Shown here piece after piece: positions 1 through 8,222 of a DNA stretch of 32,072 nt (positions are counted from its first letter, which is position 1; each line of letters starts with the position of its first letter). The stretch is from Crocosphaera chwakensis CCY0110 (GTDB lineage: Bacteria; Cyanobacteriota; Cyanobacteriia; Cyanobacteriales; Microcystaceae): NCBI RefSeq assembly GCF_000169335.1, contig NZ_AAXW01000051.1:1-32072 (forward strand). Direction: 5' to 3'. Position numbers and translations under genes: made by a program. The notes beneath the pieces were generated by a model. It was not told the origin of the DNA. It saw only the letters and a program-made list of their open reading frames with translations, and made no database searches.

Positions 1-2970
1 TTAACTAAAATAAACCCAGATTTATCAGCAATAGCAATTGATTTAGCTATAGAAGAAATAACTCGCAGTCGTAGCACCCTAAGTTTAGAAAATGCCAATC
101 GTGAAATATATAGGTTACTAAAAGATGGGGTCAAAGTTACTTTTCAAGATGCCAATGATGAAGAGGTCATAGAAACAATTAAAGTTATTGACTGGAAGAA
201 CCCTAATGAGAACGATTTTTTCCTCGCTTCTCAATTTTGGATATCAGGAGAAATTTATACCAGACGCACTGACTTATTAGGGTTTATCAATGGTTTGCCC
301 TTAGTATTTATCGAACTCAAACGTCATCACCGCAGACTTAAATTAGCTTATAAAGACAACCTCCGAGACTATAAACAAACCATTCCCCAACTATTTTGGT
401 ATAACGCTTTTATTATTCTTTCTAATGGCAGTAAAAGCAGAATAGGTAGTTTAACCTCAGCTTGGGAACACTTCAGCGAATGGAAGAAAATCAACTCCAA
501 GGGTGAACAAGGAATTATTTCTCTAGAAACGATTATTAGGGGAACTTGTGATAAAAAACGTTTGTTAGATATTATTGAAAACTTCACCTTTTTCTATACT
601 GCTAAAGGAGAATTAGTCAAAATAGTTGGTAAAAATCATCAGTTTTTAGGAGTAAATAATGCTATTAATGCCGTCAAACAAATACAGAACAACCAAGGTA
701 AATTAGGTGTTTTTTGGCATACCCAAGGAAGCGGTAAATCCTATAGTATGGTGTTTTTCGCTCAAAAGATACTCCGTAAACTACACGGGAACTGGACATT
801 TCTCGTTATTACCGACAGAGATGATTTAGACAAACAAATTTATCAAAACTTTGCCTATGCTGGTGCTGTTACGGAACCAGAAAAGAACGTTAGAGCGAAT
901 AGTGCAGAACACCTAAAACAACTACTAAGAGAAGACCATCGTTATGTTTTTACTTTAATTCAGAAATTTAGAGTCGAAAAAGGTCAAACTTACCCTAAAC
1001 TATCAGACCGTAATGACATTATTGTAGTAGTAGACGAAGCACACCGCAGTCAATACGATACCTTTGCTCTCAACATGAGAAATGCCTTACCTAATGCTGC
1101 ATTTATCGGCTTTACGGGTACTCCTTTAATGGCAGGTGAAGAGAAAACCAAAGAAGTATTTGGAGATTATGTTAGTGTTTATAACTTCCGTCAGTCAGTA
1201 GAAGATAAAGCTACCGTTCCCCTCTACTACGAAAATCGTATTCCAGAACTACAACTTACCAATGATGAACTTAACGAAGATATGCAAAACATCATTGAAA
1301 ATGCCATGCTAAATGAAGACCAAGAAAGATTACTTGAACGTCAATGTAGCAGGGAATATAACCTAATAGTAAACAATGACCGTTTAGATAAAATTGCTGC
1401 GGATATAGTAACCCATTTCCTATCTAGAGGGTTTCAAGGTAAAGCAATGGTAATTTCTATTGATAGGTTTACCGCAGTTAAAATGTATGACAAAGTACAA
1501 TATTACTGGCAACAGCATTTAAACCAACTCAGAAGACAATTAGAAGTATCTAGATTAACTGAATTTGGACTAAAGAAAATACAAAAGGAAATTCAATATC
1601 TAGAATCAACAGACATGGCAGTAATTATTTCTTCTTCTCAAAATGAAGTAGAAGACTTTGAAAAAAAAGGGTTAGACATTACGCCACACCGTCAGAGATT
1701 AATTAACGAGTCACCAGGACTAGACGAAAAGTTCAAAGATACAAATAACCCTCTGAGAATAGTATTTGTTTGCGCCATGTGGATAACAGGTTTTGATGTT
1801 CCCAGTTGCTCTACGGTGTACTTAGACAAACCAATGAAGAATCATACCTTAATGCAAACCATCGCTAGGGCTAACCGAGTCTTCAAAGAAAAGGTCAACG
1901 GGTTAATCGTTGACTACATCGGCGTATTCCGTAACCTACAAGAAGCTTTAGCTATTTATGGTTCAGCTTCAGGTGGTGGAGTAAAAGAAGGAGATACCCC
2001 AGTTAACCCTAAAACTATATTGGTTGAAGAACTAAGAGAAGCTATTGCTGAAGCGACAAACTTCTGTCAGCAAAAAGGAATTGACTTACATAAGCTAGAT
2101 ACCACTCAAGATGCTTTTGAACGAGCTAAGGTATGGGATGAAGCATTAGAAGCTGTTTTAGTTAGTGAAGAAGTTAAAAAGCCTTTTTTTGCTCTCTCAG
2201 CTAATGTTGCCCGTTTGTATAAAGCCATCCTTCCAGATACAACTGCTAATGAGTTTTCTAAAACCCAAATGTTACTAGAAAAACTAGCAATTAAAATTCG
2301 TCAGGAACTACCAGAAACCAATATTTCAGAGGTAATGGAAGAGGTAGAGGAATTACTAAATGAATCAATCATAGCGGGTGAGTTTATTATTCCCGATAAT
2401 TCCAGACAGCTAGTTGACTTAAGCCAATTAGACTTAGAACAGCTAGAACAGAAATTCAAAACTGGTTACAAACATACAGAAGCAGAAAAACTTAAAGGAA
2501 CAATTCACCGTAAATTACAGCAGATGGTTGAGTTTAACAAAACCCGTCTCAACTATTTTGATAAGTACCAGAAGATGATAGAAGAATATAATTTTGGTTC
2601 TCGTAATGTAGATTGGTTTTTTAGTGAGTTACTGGGATTTGCTAAAGAGTTAAACACAGAAGAGAAAAGAGCTATAGCCGAAAAGTTGACTGATGAAGAG
2701 TTAGCTATCTTTGACCTGTTGACCAAGCCTAATATCAATCTCAGCAAGCGCGAAGAGAACGAAGTGAAAGATATAGCCCAAGAATTATTAGCCACCCTGA
2801 AGCGAGAGAAGCTAGTCATTGACTGGCGTAAGCGTCAGCAAACCAGAGCTAGTGTAGAGATAGTCATTAAGGATATGTTGGATAAATTACCTGAATCCTA
2901 TTCTGATGAACTATATAGACAGAAGTGTGACGAGATTTATCAACACATCTATGATTCTTACGCAGGATGA
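1..2970 (+). CDS. hsdR: Type I restriction enzyme R subunit (HsdR), 5' end outside window
   Basis: The reading frame is open from base 1 to the stop at 2970, giving 989 visible residues, so the true start lies outside the window. The TTG at 295 is internal and should not be used as a start. The N-terminal part carries an HsdR nuclease signature: Asp91 in RTDLLGF, then Glu105-x-Lys107 in FIELK, followed by a Q-x-x-x-Y-like element (QLFWYNAF). A Walker A loop (QGSGKS, about 242-247), a DEAH box (VVDEAHRSQ, about 343-351) and a GFTGTPL helicase motif follow. The C-terminal third is helical, as expected for the part contacting the HsdM/HsdS core. The family translocates DNA with ATP and cuts away from the recognition site. 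No hsdM or hsdS is visible; they may lie upstream. No HIP1 site occurs in its 3 kb, which suggests acquired DNA. The family assignment is very secure. Confidence 0.95.
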   Translation, partial: LTKINPDLSAIAIDLAIEEITRSRSTLSLENANREIYRLLKDGVKVTFQDANDEEVIETIKVIDWKNPNENDFFLASQFWISGEIYTRRTDLLGFINGLPLVFIELKRHHRRLKLAYKDNLRDYKQTIPQLFWYNAFIILSNGSKSRIGSLTSAWEHFSEWKKINSKGEQGIISLETIIRGTCDKKRLLDIIENFTFFYTAKGELVKIVGKNHQFLGVNNAINAVKQIQNNQGKLGVFWHTQGSGKSYSMVFFAQKILRKLHGNWTFLVITDRDDLDKQIYQNFAYAGAVTEPEKNVRANSAEHLKQLLREDHRYVFTLIQKFRVEKGQTYPKLSDRNDIIVVVDEAHRSQYDTFALNMRNALPNAAFIGFTGTPLMAGEEKTKEVFGDYVSVYNFRQSVEDKATVPLYYENRIPELQLTNDELNEDMQNIIENAMLNEDQERLLERQCSREYNLIVNNDRLDKIAADIVTHFLSRGFQGKAMVISIDRFTAVKMYDKVQYYWQQHLNQLRRQLEVSRLTEFGLKKIQKEIQYLESTDMAVIISSSQNEVEDFEKKGLDITPHRQRLINESPGLDEKFKDTNNPLRIVFVCAMWITGFDVPSCSTVYLDKPMKNHTLMQTIARANRVFKEKVNGLIVDYIGVFRNLQEALAIYGSASGGGVKEGDTPVNPKTILVEELREAIAEATNFCQQKGIDLHKLDTTQDAFERAKVWDEALEAVLVSEEVKKPFFALSANVARLYKAILPDTTANEFSKTQMLLEKLAIKIRQELPETNISEVMEEVEELLNESIIAGEFIIPDNSRQLVDLSQLDLEQLEQKFKTGYKHTEAEKLKGTIHRKLQQMVEFNKTRLNYFDKYQKMIEEYNFGSRNVDWFFSELLGFAKELNTEEKRAIAEKLTDEELAIFDLLTKPNINLSKREENEVKDIAQELLATLKREKLVIDWRKRQQTRASVEIVIKDMLDKLPESYSDELYRQKCDEIYQHIYDSYAG

Positions 2971-3054
2971 AAAAGATTAAGAAAATCTAAAAAAGCTCGT
3001 TTTCTTTCTTACTTTGTGTAAGTTAAAATGAAAAACCTATACCTGACAAGAATT

Positions 3055-3978
3055 CTACATCGTAGAATAAACATAATCAATAAAAGTTCTTAACTGATAA
3101 AAAGCCCAAGAATTAGATCGTCTTCGTTCAGTTTTGTTTCTAGGTTGTTGGTTAGTTCTTTCTCTGATTCCTGTTAAATCTTCAATAGATACAAAGGATT
3201 GAGTTTGTTTAGCTTCGTTAATAATAGCTTTACTAATATTATGATTTAACCATGCCTGATACCTTCTTTCTTTACCCGATAGCCGTTTCAAAATCTGACG
3301 ACATCTACGCCGTGTTGACCTTGTGCCTTGGGTTGCTTTTTTCTGCAAAAAAGCTCTGATACGATTAAATTTATCTCGTTTTTCTTGAATCTCCTTTCCT
3401 GACCATGACTTATTAGTGCTGGTAACTGCGATGTCGCGCCTCCCAAAGTCAATACCAATTACGTTCTTAGTTTTTATTGACTTGGGAGCATCAGATTTTA
3501 GCTGAATATGTACATACCAGTCTCCATCTTTGTGTTGACAAACTTGTGCTGATGTCGGGTTTTGTCCTGATAGTTTTCCTATATGGTAATTACTTACTCT
3601 CATAGGAATTTTAGCTCGTTTTCCTATTGTACTAATACTTGCTAAATAACCAGTTTCAATAAACCTAAATGTTCGAGTATCACAGTCAAAACTTGTAGGC
3701 TTAAAGTGTTTAACTTTTCTACCTTTTTGTTTAGCTGTTAAGCGATTAGACGCTACTCTCGCACAAGCTCTAACAACATGATTAGCTGTTAATCCAAAAC
3801 GTTCTTTAACGTCTTGATAACAAACAGCTTGAATCGAGTTTCTATTAGTTAAATTGGGTTTAACAGTCTTATTAATGTAGTTGCAAGCGTCAGCAAATGC
3901 TTGAGCAGTATCACCCAACAACTGGGTATGCTCAGGCGCAGGTTGAAGCTTCACAACTAAAGTTAAGACTTGTTTCAT
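3055..3978 (-). CDS. tnpB: TnpB (IS200/IS605 OrfB) transposase, C-terminally truncated
   Basis: TnpB is the RNA-guided nuclease of IS200/IS605-type elements. I start at ATG 3978 (MKQVLTLVVKLQ), a typical TnpB N-terminus. The same frame stays open upstream to 4182, but that stretch lies over palindromic DNA and looks non-coding. The 307 residues include the first RuvC aspartate, Asp177 in GIDFGRRD, and the second acidic residue, Glu266 in VSIEDLTG. They end at residue 307, just after the segment WAFYQLRTFIDY. The usual CxxC...CxxC zinc finger and the final RuvC aspartate that should follow are absent, and I did not see them in the 84 bases between this stop and hsdR. The protein is therefore probably catalytically dead, a decayed copy. 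There is no tnpA beside it. The family is secure; loss of activity is inferred from the missing third catalytic residue. Confidence 0.85.
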   Translation of the reverse strand: MKQVLTLVVKLQPAPEHTQLLGDTAQAFADACNYINKTVKPNLTNRNSIQAVCYQDVKERFGLTANHVVRACARVASNRLTAKQKGRKVKHFKPTSFDCDTRTFRFIETGYLASISTIGKRAKIPMRVSNYHIGKLSGQNPTSAQVCQHKDGDWYVHIQLKSDAPKSIKTKNVIGIDFGRRDIAVTSTNKSWSGKEIQEKRDKFNRIRAFLQKKATQGTRSTRRRCRQILKRLSGKERRYQAWLNHNISKAIINEAKQTQSFVSIEDLTGIRERTNQQPRNKTERRRSNSWAFYQLRTFIDYVYSTM

Positions 3979-4029
3979 TGACCTTAAAAACTCACTACAT
4001 GAGATAGTAGCATAAAAGCGGAGCGAACT

Positions 4030-4050
4030 GCTCGAAGGTTCCCTTCGAGC
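4030..4050. repeat. Perfect 9-bp hairpin upstream of tnpB, candidate left-end palindrome
   Basis: GCTCGAAGG, loop TTC, CCTTCGAGC form a perfect 9-bp stem 52 bases upstream of the tnpB start. IS200/IS605 elements carry subterminal hairpins that their HUH transposase TnpA recognises as single strands, so this is a candidate left-end hairpin. The exact element end is not defined. Confidence 0.5.
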
Positions 4051-4092
4051 CAGCACGCGCACCAAGCAATCGTACTTCGTGTTGATATGTTG

Positions 4093-4145
4093 GTCGCAAT
4101 TCCTCTCGACTCTGAATTTTAGTACAGAGCGAGCCTCCTTGCGAC
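4093..4145. repeat. Long imperfect stem-loop upstream of tnpB
   Basis: GTCGCAA (4093-4099) pairs with TTGCGAC (4139-4145). Inside it, CTC (4105-4107) pairs with GAG (4131-4133) and CTCTG (4110-4114) with CAGAG (4125-4129), around a ten-base AT-rich loop. The nested pairing suggests a structured element end or RNA rather than coding sequence, although the tnpB frame runs through it without a stop. Confidence 0.45.
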
Positions 4146-4194
4146 ATTTAGGTGACTTCTGCAAAAAGTAGTTTTTTCTCACGAAGATAAACCC

Positions 4195-5316
4195 TCATTG
4201 TTCCATCTCCTGAAGAAAATTAACCCTTTCCTCAATAGTTAACTGACGACTTTCTAAAATAGATTGAAATAATTCCGTTGATAAAGCTTGTTCAATAGGA
4301 TAAACCCCCGGTTGAACCAATTCCCCTTTAAGCAGTAACTCAACAATACTACCTGTTCCCATACCAGCAGCCACTGAAGCACTTTCGTGGCTAAAGGTAC
4401 TGATATAATGAGTTGCACCATCAGATCCATAACCCTTAACATCACACCGCATGGCAACTCCTGTTCCCGTAAAGCGATCGCTCACATCGGTCATCACATG
4501 ACTTACCTGTGCCAAAAATTCCACCGTTTTCGGACTTTTTAGTACCGTCTCAGGCAAACCATGAGCCATCATCCAAGTGGCATAATTATAAAAATCAGGC
4601 ACAGACCCAAATTTTGTAATCACACTATCAACGGAAAAAGTGTCTTGTAGAGTGGTGGTTTCTGGCATATCGTACCAGTAAACATGAGCCTTTCCATAGG
4701 GTTGGCCAAAGTCTAAACATTCTCGTCCCGTATAAGGTTTAATAGTTTGCCAACGGTTATTAACCCACGCTTCAAAGGGTTGTTGTATGCCGATAAACGT
4801 GGTTCGCATCACCGTAATACCTGCCCCACCAGAACCAGCCACAATATAACTTAACTTAATTTCTTCGGCCTTTTCTAACGCTTCTACCCCTTGACGCACC
4901 ATACTGTTAGAAATACCAGGAAAGACCCCAGTATTGATAACAGCAGTTACTCCTGCGGTTTTCGCTGCTAAATGTTGCGCCAAAGCTTTATGGGTAAAAC
5001 TGCGTTGATCACTAACATCTACATAGTTAACCCCTTCTTCAATACAAATGCGTAACACATCAGCATCTCGGTAATGAAACGGACCAGCCGAATGAACTAC
5101 CACATCTGCTTTAGACACGGCTGTTTTAAGCTGTTGTTGGTAAGAAATATCTAAAACTTGAAACTGTACCTTATCCTTAAAACGTTCTAAAGCAGTCATA
5201 CCTAGTTGAGGGTTACGTCCGGTAATAGTGATTTCAGCATCAGTATGATTAATAATATCTTGGGCAATACTGCTACCAATGCGTCCACAACCGCCAATAA
5301 TCAAAACTCGTTGCAT
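4195..5316 (-). CDS. Saccharopine dehydrogenase-like NAD(P)-binding oxidoreductase
   Basis: This 373-residue protein opens with a Rossmann loop, GGCGRIG (residues 8-14), after a hydrophobic strand. It continues with an Arg in TGRN (about 33-35) that would suit NADP and with the segment VVVHSAGPFHYRD, all typical of the saccharopine dehydrogenase / homospermidine-synthase-like superfamily. The substrate cannot be read from the sequence. Its start (ATG at 5316) lies 38 bases after the crtO stop on the same strand, so the two are probably cotranscribed and it may act on a carotenoid- or lipid-related intermediate; that link is inference from position only. One HIP1 site (4474) lies inside it. 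True lysine-pathway saccharopine dehydrogenase is less likely given the neighbours. Superfamily confidence is high, function low. Confidence 0.85.
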   Translation of the reverse strand: MQRVLIIGGCGRIGSSIAQDIINHTDAEITITGRNPQLGMTALERFKDKVQFQVLDISYQQQLKTAVSKADVVVHSAGPFHYRDADVLRICIEEGVNYVDVSDQRSFTHKALAQHLAAKTAGVTAVINTGVFPGISNSMVRQGVEALEKAEEIKLSYIVAGSGGAGITVMRTTFIGIQQPFEAWVNNRWQTIKPYTGRECLDFGQPYGKAHVYWYDMPETTTLQDTFSVDSVITKFGSVPDFYNYATWMMAHGLPETVLKSPKTVEFLAQVSHVMTDVSDRFTGTGVAMRCDVKGYGSDGATHYISTFSHESASVAAGMGTGSIVELLLKGELVQPGVYPIEQALSTELFQSILESRQLTIEERVNFLQEMEQ

Positions 5317-5354
5317 GATTTCTCATTGAGATCAACAAAAAAAGGAAAATTTCT

Positions 5355-7037
5355 CTAAAAATTCGCTATAATACCCGCAACGGATTGACCCAAGGCTTCT
5401 AAAGCTTTTGATAAGCCCTTTTGTGACTTTAAAAAGATGCGAGCGCAGTTTCGGCCAGGCATTCCCGAAATTGATCCCCCTGGGTGCGTTCCGGCTCCAG
5501 TGAGAAACAGTCCCTTAATAGGGGTTTTATAATTAGCAATTTCTGGTAAGGGACGTAAAAATACCATTTGTTCAAGGGACATATCTACATGATAGTAGTT
5601 ACCCCGATAAGCTCCTAATCTTTCTCCCAACTCTGCTGGACTTTCCACCCGACGGGCTATCACTGAATGCTTTAAATTGGGGGAATAATCGGCTAATTTT
5701 TCTAATACGCGGTCAGCAACTTGATTTTTAAGGGTATCTGTCCACCCTGTCCCATTTAACCCTGTATTTTTGGCTCCAGCAATTTGATAAGGGGCAAAAA
5801 ATTCGATCCATAATGTATGCTTTCCCTCTGGTGCCATGGATGGATCTAACTGAGTGGGCATTACCACATACATAGAAGGATCTTGATCCGGAATACGTCC
5901 CCTTGCTGCTTCATGGTGAGCGGTTTCTACCTGCTCAACAGAATCAGCAATTAAGATAGATCCAATTAAATAATCATCTTGATGGTTATATTGTTCAAAT
6001 TTTAAAGGTTCGGATAAAGCACAGTCAATTTTTAGGAGACTTTCGTTATTATTAATGATACGTTTATCGAGACGGTGACGCAGTTTCGGGTCAGCACTAT
6101 CAATATCAGCAGGATCAACTAAATTTAAAAATAAGCGTTTTGCATCAATATTAGAAATGACTCCATGTTTTGCCCGATATTCTTTTCCATTAGCAATTCT
6201 GACCCCAACTGCTTTACCATCATCAACTAGAACCCGTTCTACGGTTTGTTCAGTTAAAACAACACCATTATGATGGCAAACACATTTGACTAAAGCATCC
6301 ACTAAAGCCCCTGTACCACCTTTCGGACGAGCCATACCAGGGTTATGTCGTAAGGTCATCATCATTGCACCGATCGCCAGACTTTTTTGAGACGGAGCCA
6401 GTCCCAACTCAGCAGACAAGCGGGCTAAAGGTGCTTTTAACCAGGGTTCGGTAAACCATTCATCGAGGATATCTTCAGCACTGGTGAGCATGGTACGAAC
6501 AAAGTCTAAGGCTTTATTGGGGCCGCCTACTACCTTCAATACATCTTTAAGGGAATTAATATTGTAACTACCAGCAATATCAATAATTGACTTGGGGGGT
6601 GCATTGAACATAGGAATTAAGGCATTAACAACCTGTTGCCAATATTCAATAAATTCTCGATACCGTTGCGCCTCTTGAGGATTATATTGAGCAATATTAG
6701 CGCAAGTTTGCTCAACGGAACGGTGGCCTAAAAAGTATTTTCCGTCAGGGTGAGGACAAAAAACAACGGGATCACAATAGAGGTATTCTAAACCAAACCG
6801 ATTTAGTTGTAATTCTTCGATTACAGGGCTTAAATGAATAAATTCGTGGTCGATCGCACAAAGATTAAACTTAAACCCTGTAGCTTTTTCTGGCATTGCT
6901 TCTTCGGTAGTAGCAGCTCCTCCTGGGACAGCCCGCTTTTCAAGTACCAATACTTTATAACCGGCTTTGAGAAGATAGGCTGCACACACTAAGCCGTTGT
7001 GACCAGCACCAATTATAATGACATCAAACGTTTCCAT
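5355..7037 (-). CDS. crtO: Beta-carotene 4-ketolase, CrtO type
   Basis: CrtO introduces the 4-keto group into beta-carotene to give echinenone and is related to phytoene desaturases rather than to CrtW. The 560 residues start with an FAD-binding dinucleotide fold, GAGHNG (10-15), ending with Glu33 in VLEKR and then PGGAATTEE. Near the C-terminus, LTGAGTHPGGSISGMPGR (about 512-529) is the second FAD-contact motif of the CrtI/CrtO family. Internal stretches such as CAIDHEFI, ARPKGGTGAL and LDPSMAPEGKHTLWIEFFAPY match what I recall of Synechocystis CrtO (slr0088), which is about 20 residues shorter at the C-terminus. Start is ATG at 7037. It is the first gene of a likely two-gene operon with the oxidoreductase downstream. 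The alternative is another PYRD/CrtI-type oxidoreductase, but the similarity to CrtO runs end to end. Confidence 0.88.
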   Translation of the reverse strand: METFDVIIIGAGHNGLVCAAYLLKAGYKVLVLEKRAVPGGAATTEEAMPEKATGFKFNLCAIDHEFIHLSPVIEELQLNRFGLEYLYCDPVVFCPHPDGKYFLGHRSVEQTCANIAQYNPQEAQRYREFIEYWQQVVNALIPMFNAPPKSIIDIAGSYNINSLKDVLKVVGGPNKALDFVRTMLTSAEDILDEWFTEPWLKAPLARLSAELGLAPSQKSLAIGAMMMTLRHNPGMARPKGGTGALVDALVKCVCHHNGVVLTEQTVERVLVDDGKAVGVRIANGKEYRAKHGVISNIDAKRLFLNLVDPADIDSADPKLRHRLDKRIINNNESLLKIDCALSEPLKFEQYNHQDDYLIGSILIADSVEQVETAHHEAARGRIPDQDPSMYVVMPTQLDPSMAPEGKHTLWIEFFAPYQIAGAKNTGLNGTGWTDTLKNQVADRVLEKLADYSPNLKHSVIARRVESPAELGERLGAYRGNYYHVDMSLEQMVFLRPLPEIANYKTPIKGLFLTGAGTHPGGSISGMPGRNCARIFLKSQKGLSKALEALGQSVAGIIANF

Positions 7038-7091
7038 AAGTTTAATTATTTATCTTAGCTTTAATCTTAACAAGCTTTTATCAGTTATCGG

Positions 7092-7110
7092 TCACTATTC
7101 ACTATTCACT
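7092..7110. repeat. Short tandem repeat, 7-bp unit TCACTAT
   Basis: The unit TCACTAT occurs 2.7 times head to tail in the gap between crtO and the sulfotransferase gene. The surrounding sequence resembles the degenerate spacer repeats common in filamentous and unicellular cyanobacteria. No function is evident. Confidence 0.6.
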
Positions 7111-7181
7111 GACAATTGTGCAAACCTCAATTCCTCTGTTTTATTTTACTATTTTTGTTGATATGACATCTTGCTTTGATT

Positions 7182-8090
7182 TTATTTTCTTAACCAGAGT
7201 TTTAAATAGTGTTTTATTTTTTGCTTAAAACTAGAGTATTTATCTCTGGCATTCCACCCACCATCTAACATAAATTTTTTGTAAATTTCTTCATTAATCT
7301 CATTAGATAATTTAACTGTTTTTCTCTCTTTTATCAAAGCGATAATAGGAGAGTTTAATTCAATAAATTTCGCAACATCTTTTAAATAATTTTGATTATT
7401 TACTACATTTTCATAAGTTATCACCATAGGTTTAATTTTATTTCGTGCAATAAATAAATCTAATTCTTGTTCTTCTTTGATAATAGAATTAATAATTTTC
7501 TTCATTCTCTTGTATGAATAATCATTTTCTAACTTAAAATCCCTTTTCTCCCCTTTCGAGATAACTTTTAGATTATCACTATCTTTTCCTTCTTTATGAT
7601 AAATTCCTGTATGTGATGCAATTAAACGGGAAATTGCTTGTTTAATTTTATCTTTTCTATATATCCTAACATAATAAATGTTGTTATTGCTAATTGCTTG
7701 AAAGAATGAGTTAATAGTGTCTTGATATTGATATCTTAATAATTCTTGCTTAGGTTTTGAATTAATAAGTTGACTGGATAGTATTTGACCTAATAAATGC
7801 AAATAGCTTGACATAAGTTTAAAAGAAATAACTCCATTGCTAGTTGATGATTTCAATAATCTTTCGTTAATTTCTATACCAATTTCTTCTCTTTCTTGAT
7901 CCAGGATACTAAATCCTGATTTTTCTACTTTCTTGATGAGAGATATAAAATATTCATCAGGTTTACCTAAAACATTTGTATTTTTAAAATCTCTACAAAT
8001 CATTGTACTACCTGATCTTTGTGTAGATAAAAGAATAATAATTTTTTTAGGAATAACATCAATTTTATAATTATAAAAATTTGTTTTCAT
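7182..8090 (-). CDS. Stf0-type sulfotransferase
   Basis: The protein is placed in the Stf0 (trehalose 2-sulfotransferase-like) family, which transfers sulfate from PAPS to a sugar or similar acceptor. The evidence is the 5'-phosphosulfate-binding loop LSTQRSGSTMICRDF (about 21-35) followed by NVLGKPDEYF (39-48); the G-x-P-x-E-Y-F pattern after the loop is characteristic of Stf0. I start at ATG 8090 (302 residues); the frame can be extended to a TTG at 8111 but neither has a clear Shine-Dalgarno. Composition is much more AT-rich than its neighbours, Lys/Asn/Ile codons dominate, and there is no HIP1 site, which suggests lateral acquisition. The acceptor is unknown; an exopolysaccharide or glycolipid is the usual guess. 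The gene lies between pyrFE and crtO on the same strand with gaps over 100 bases either side, so it is probably transcribed alone. Confidence 0.82.
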   Translation of the reverse strand: MKTNFYNYKIDVIPKKIIILLSTQRSGSTMICRDFKNTNVLGKPDEYFISLIKKVEKSGFSILDQEREEIGIEINERLLKSSTSNGVISFKLMSSYLHLLGQILSSQLINSKPKQELLRYQYQDTINSFFQAISNNNIYYVRIYRKDKIKQAISRLIASHTGIYHKEGKDSDNLKVISKGEKRDFKLENDYSYKRMKKIINSIIKEEQELDLFIARNKIKPMVITYENVVNNQNYLKDVAKFIELNSPIIALIKERKTVKLSNEINEEIYKKFMLDGGWNARDKYSSFKQKIKHYLKLWLRK

Positions 8091-8222
8091 AATAGTTATT
8101 TCAAAATTCAATTATTTTGTAAGAATAAATAACATATATCAAAATTAGGATAAAAAATCAAGTTTATTCAGTATTAATACAAAAATTTTCTATTAACTTA
8201 TTTTTGATATCTTTACACAAAA

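Noticed and set aside
369..2819. Minus-strand open frames inside hsdR (72 and 88 codons)
   Set aside because: They are shadows on the opposite strand of a well-supported gene and encode no recognisable domain.
3055..4182. A CRISPR-Cas12 locus, because TnpB is ancestral to Cas12
   Set aside because: There are no repeat-spacer arrays, no cas1/cas2 and the protein is TnpB-sized and truncated.
3979..4182. N-terminal extension of TnpB to the in-frame ATG at 4182
   Set aside because: The extra 68 residues show no family similarity and overlap palindromic DNA; ATG 3978 gives a typical TnpB N-terminus.
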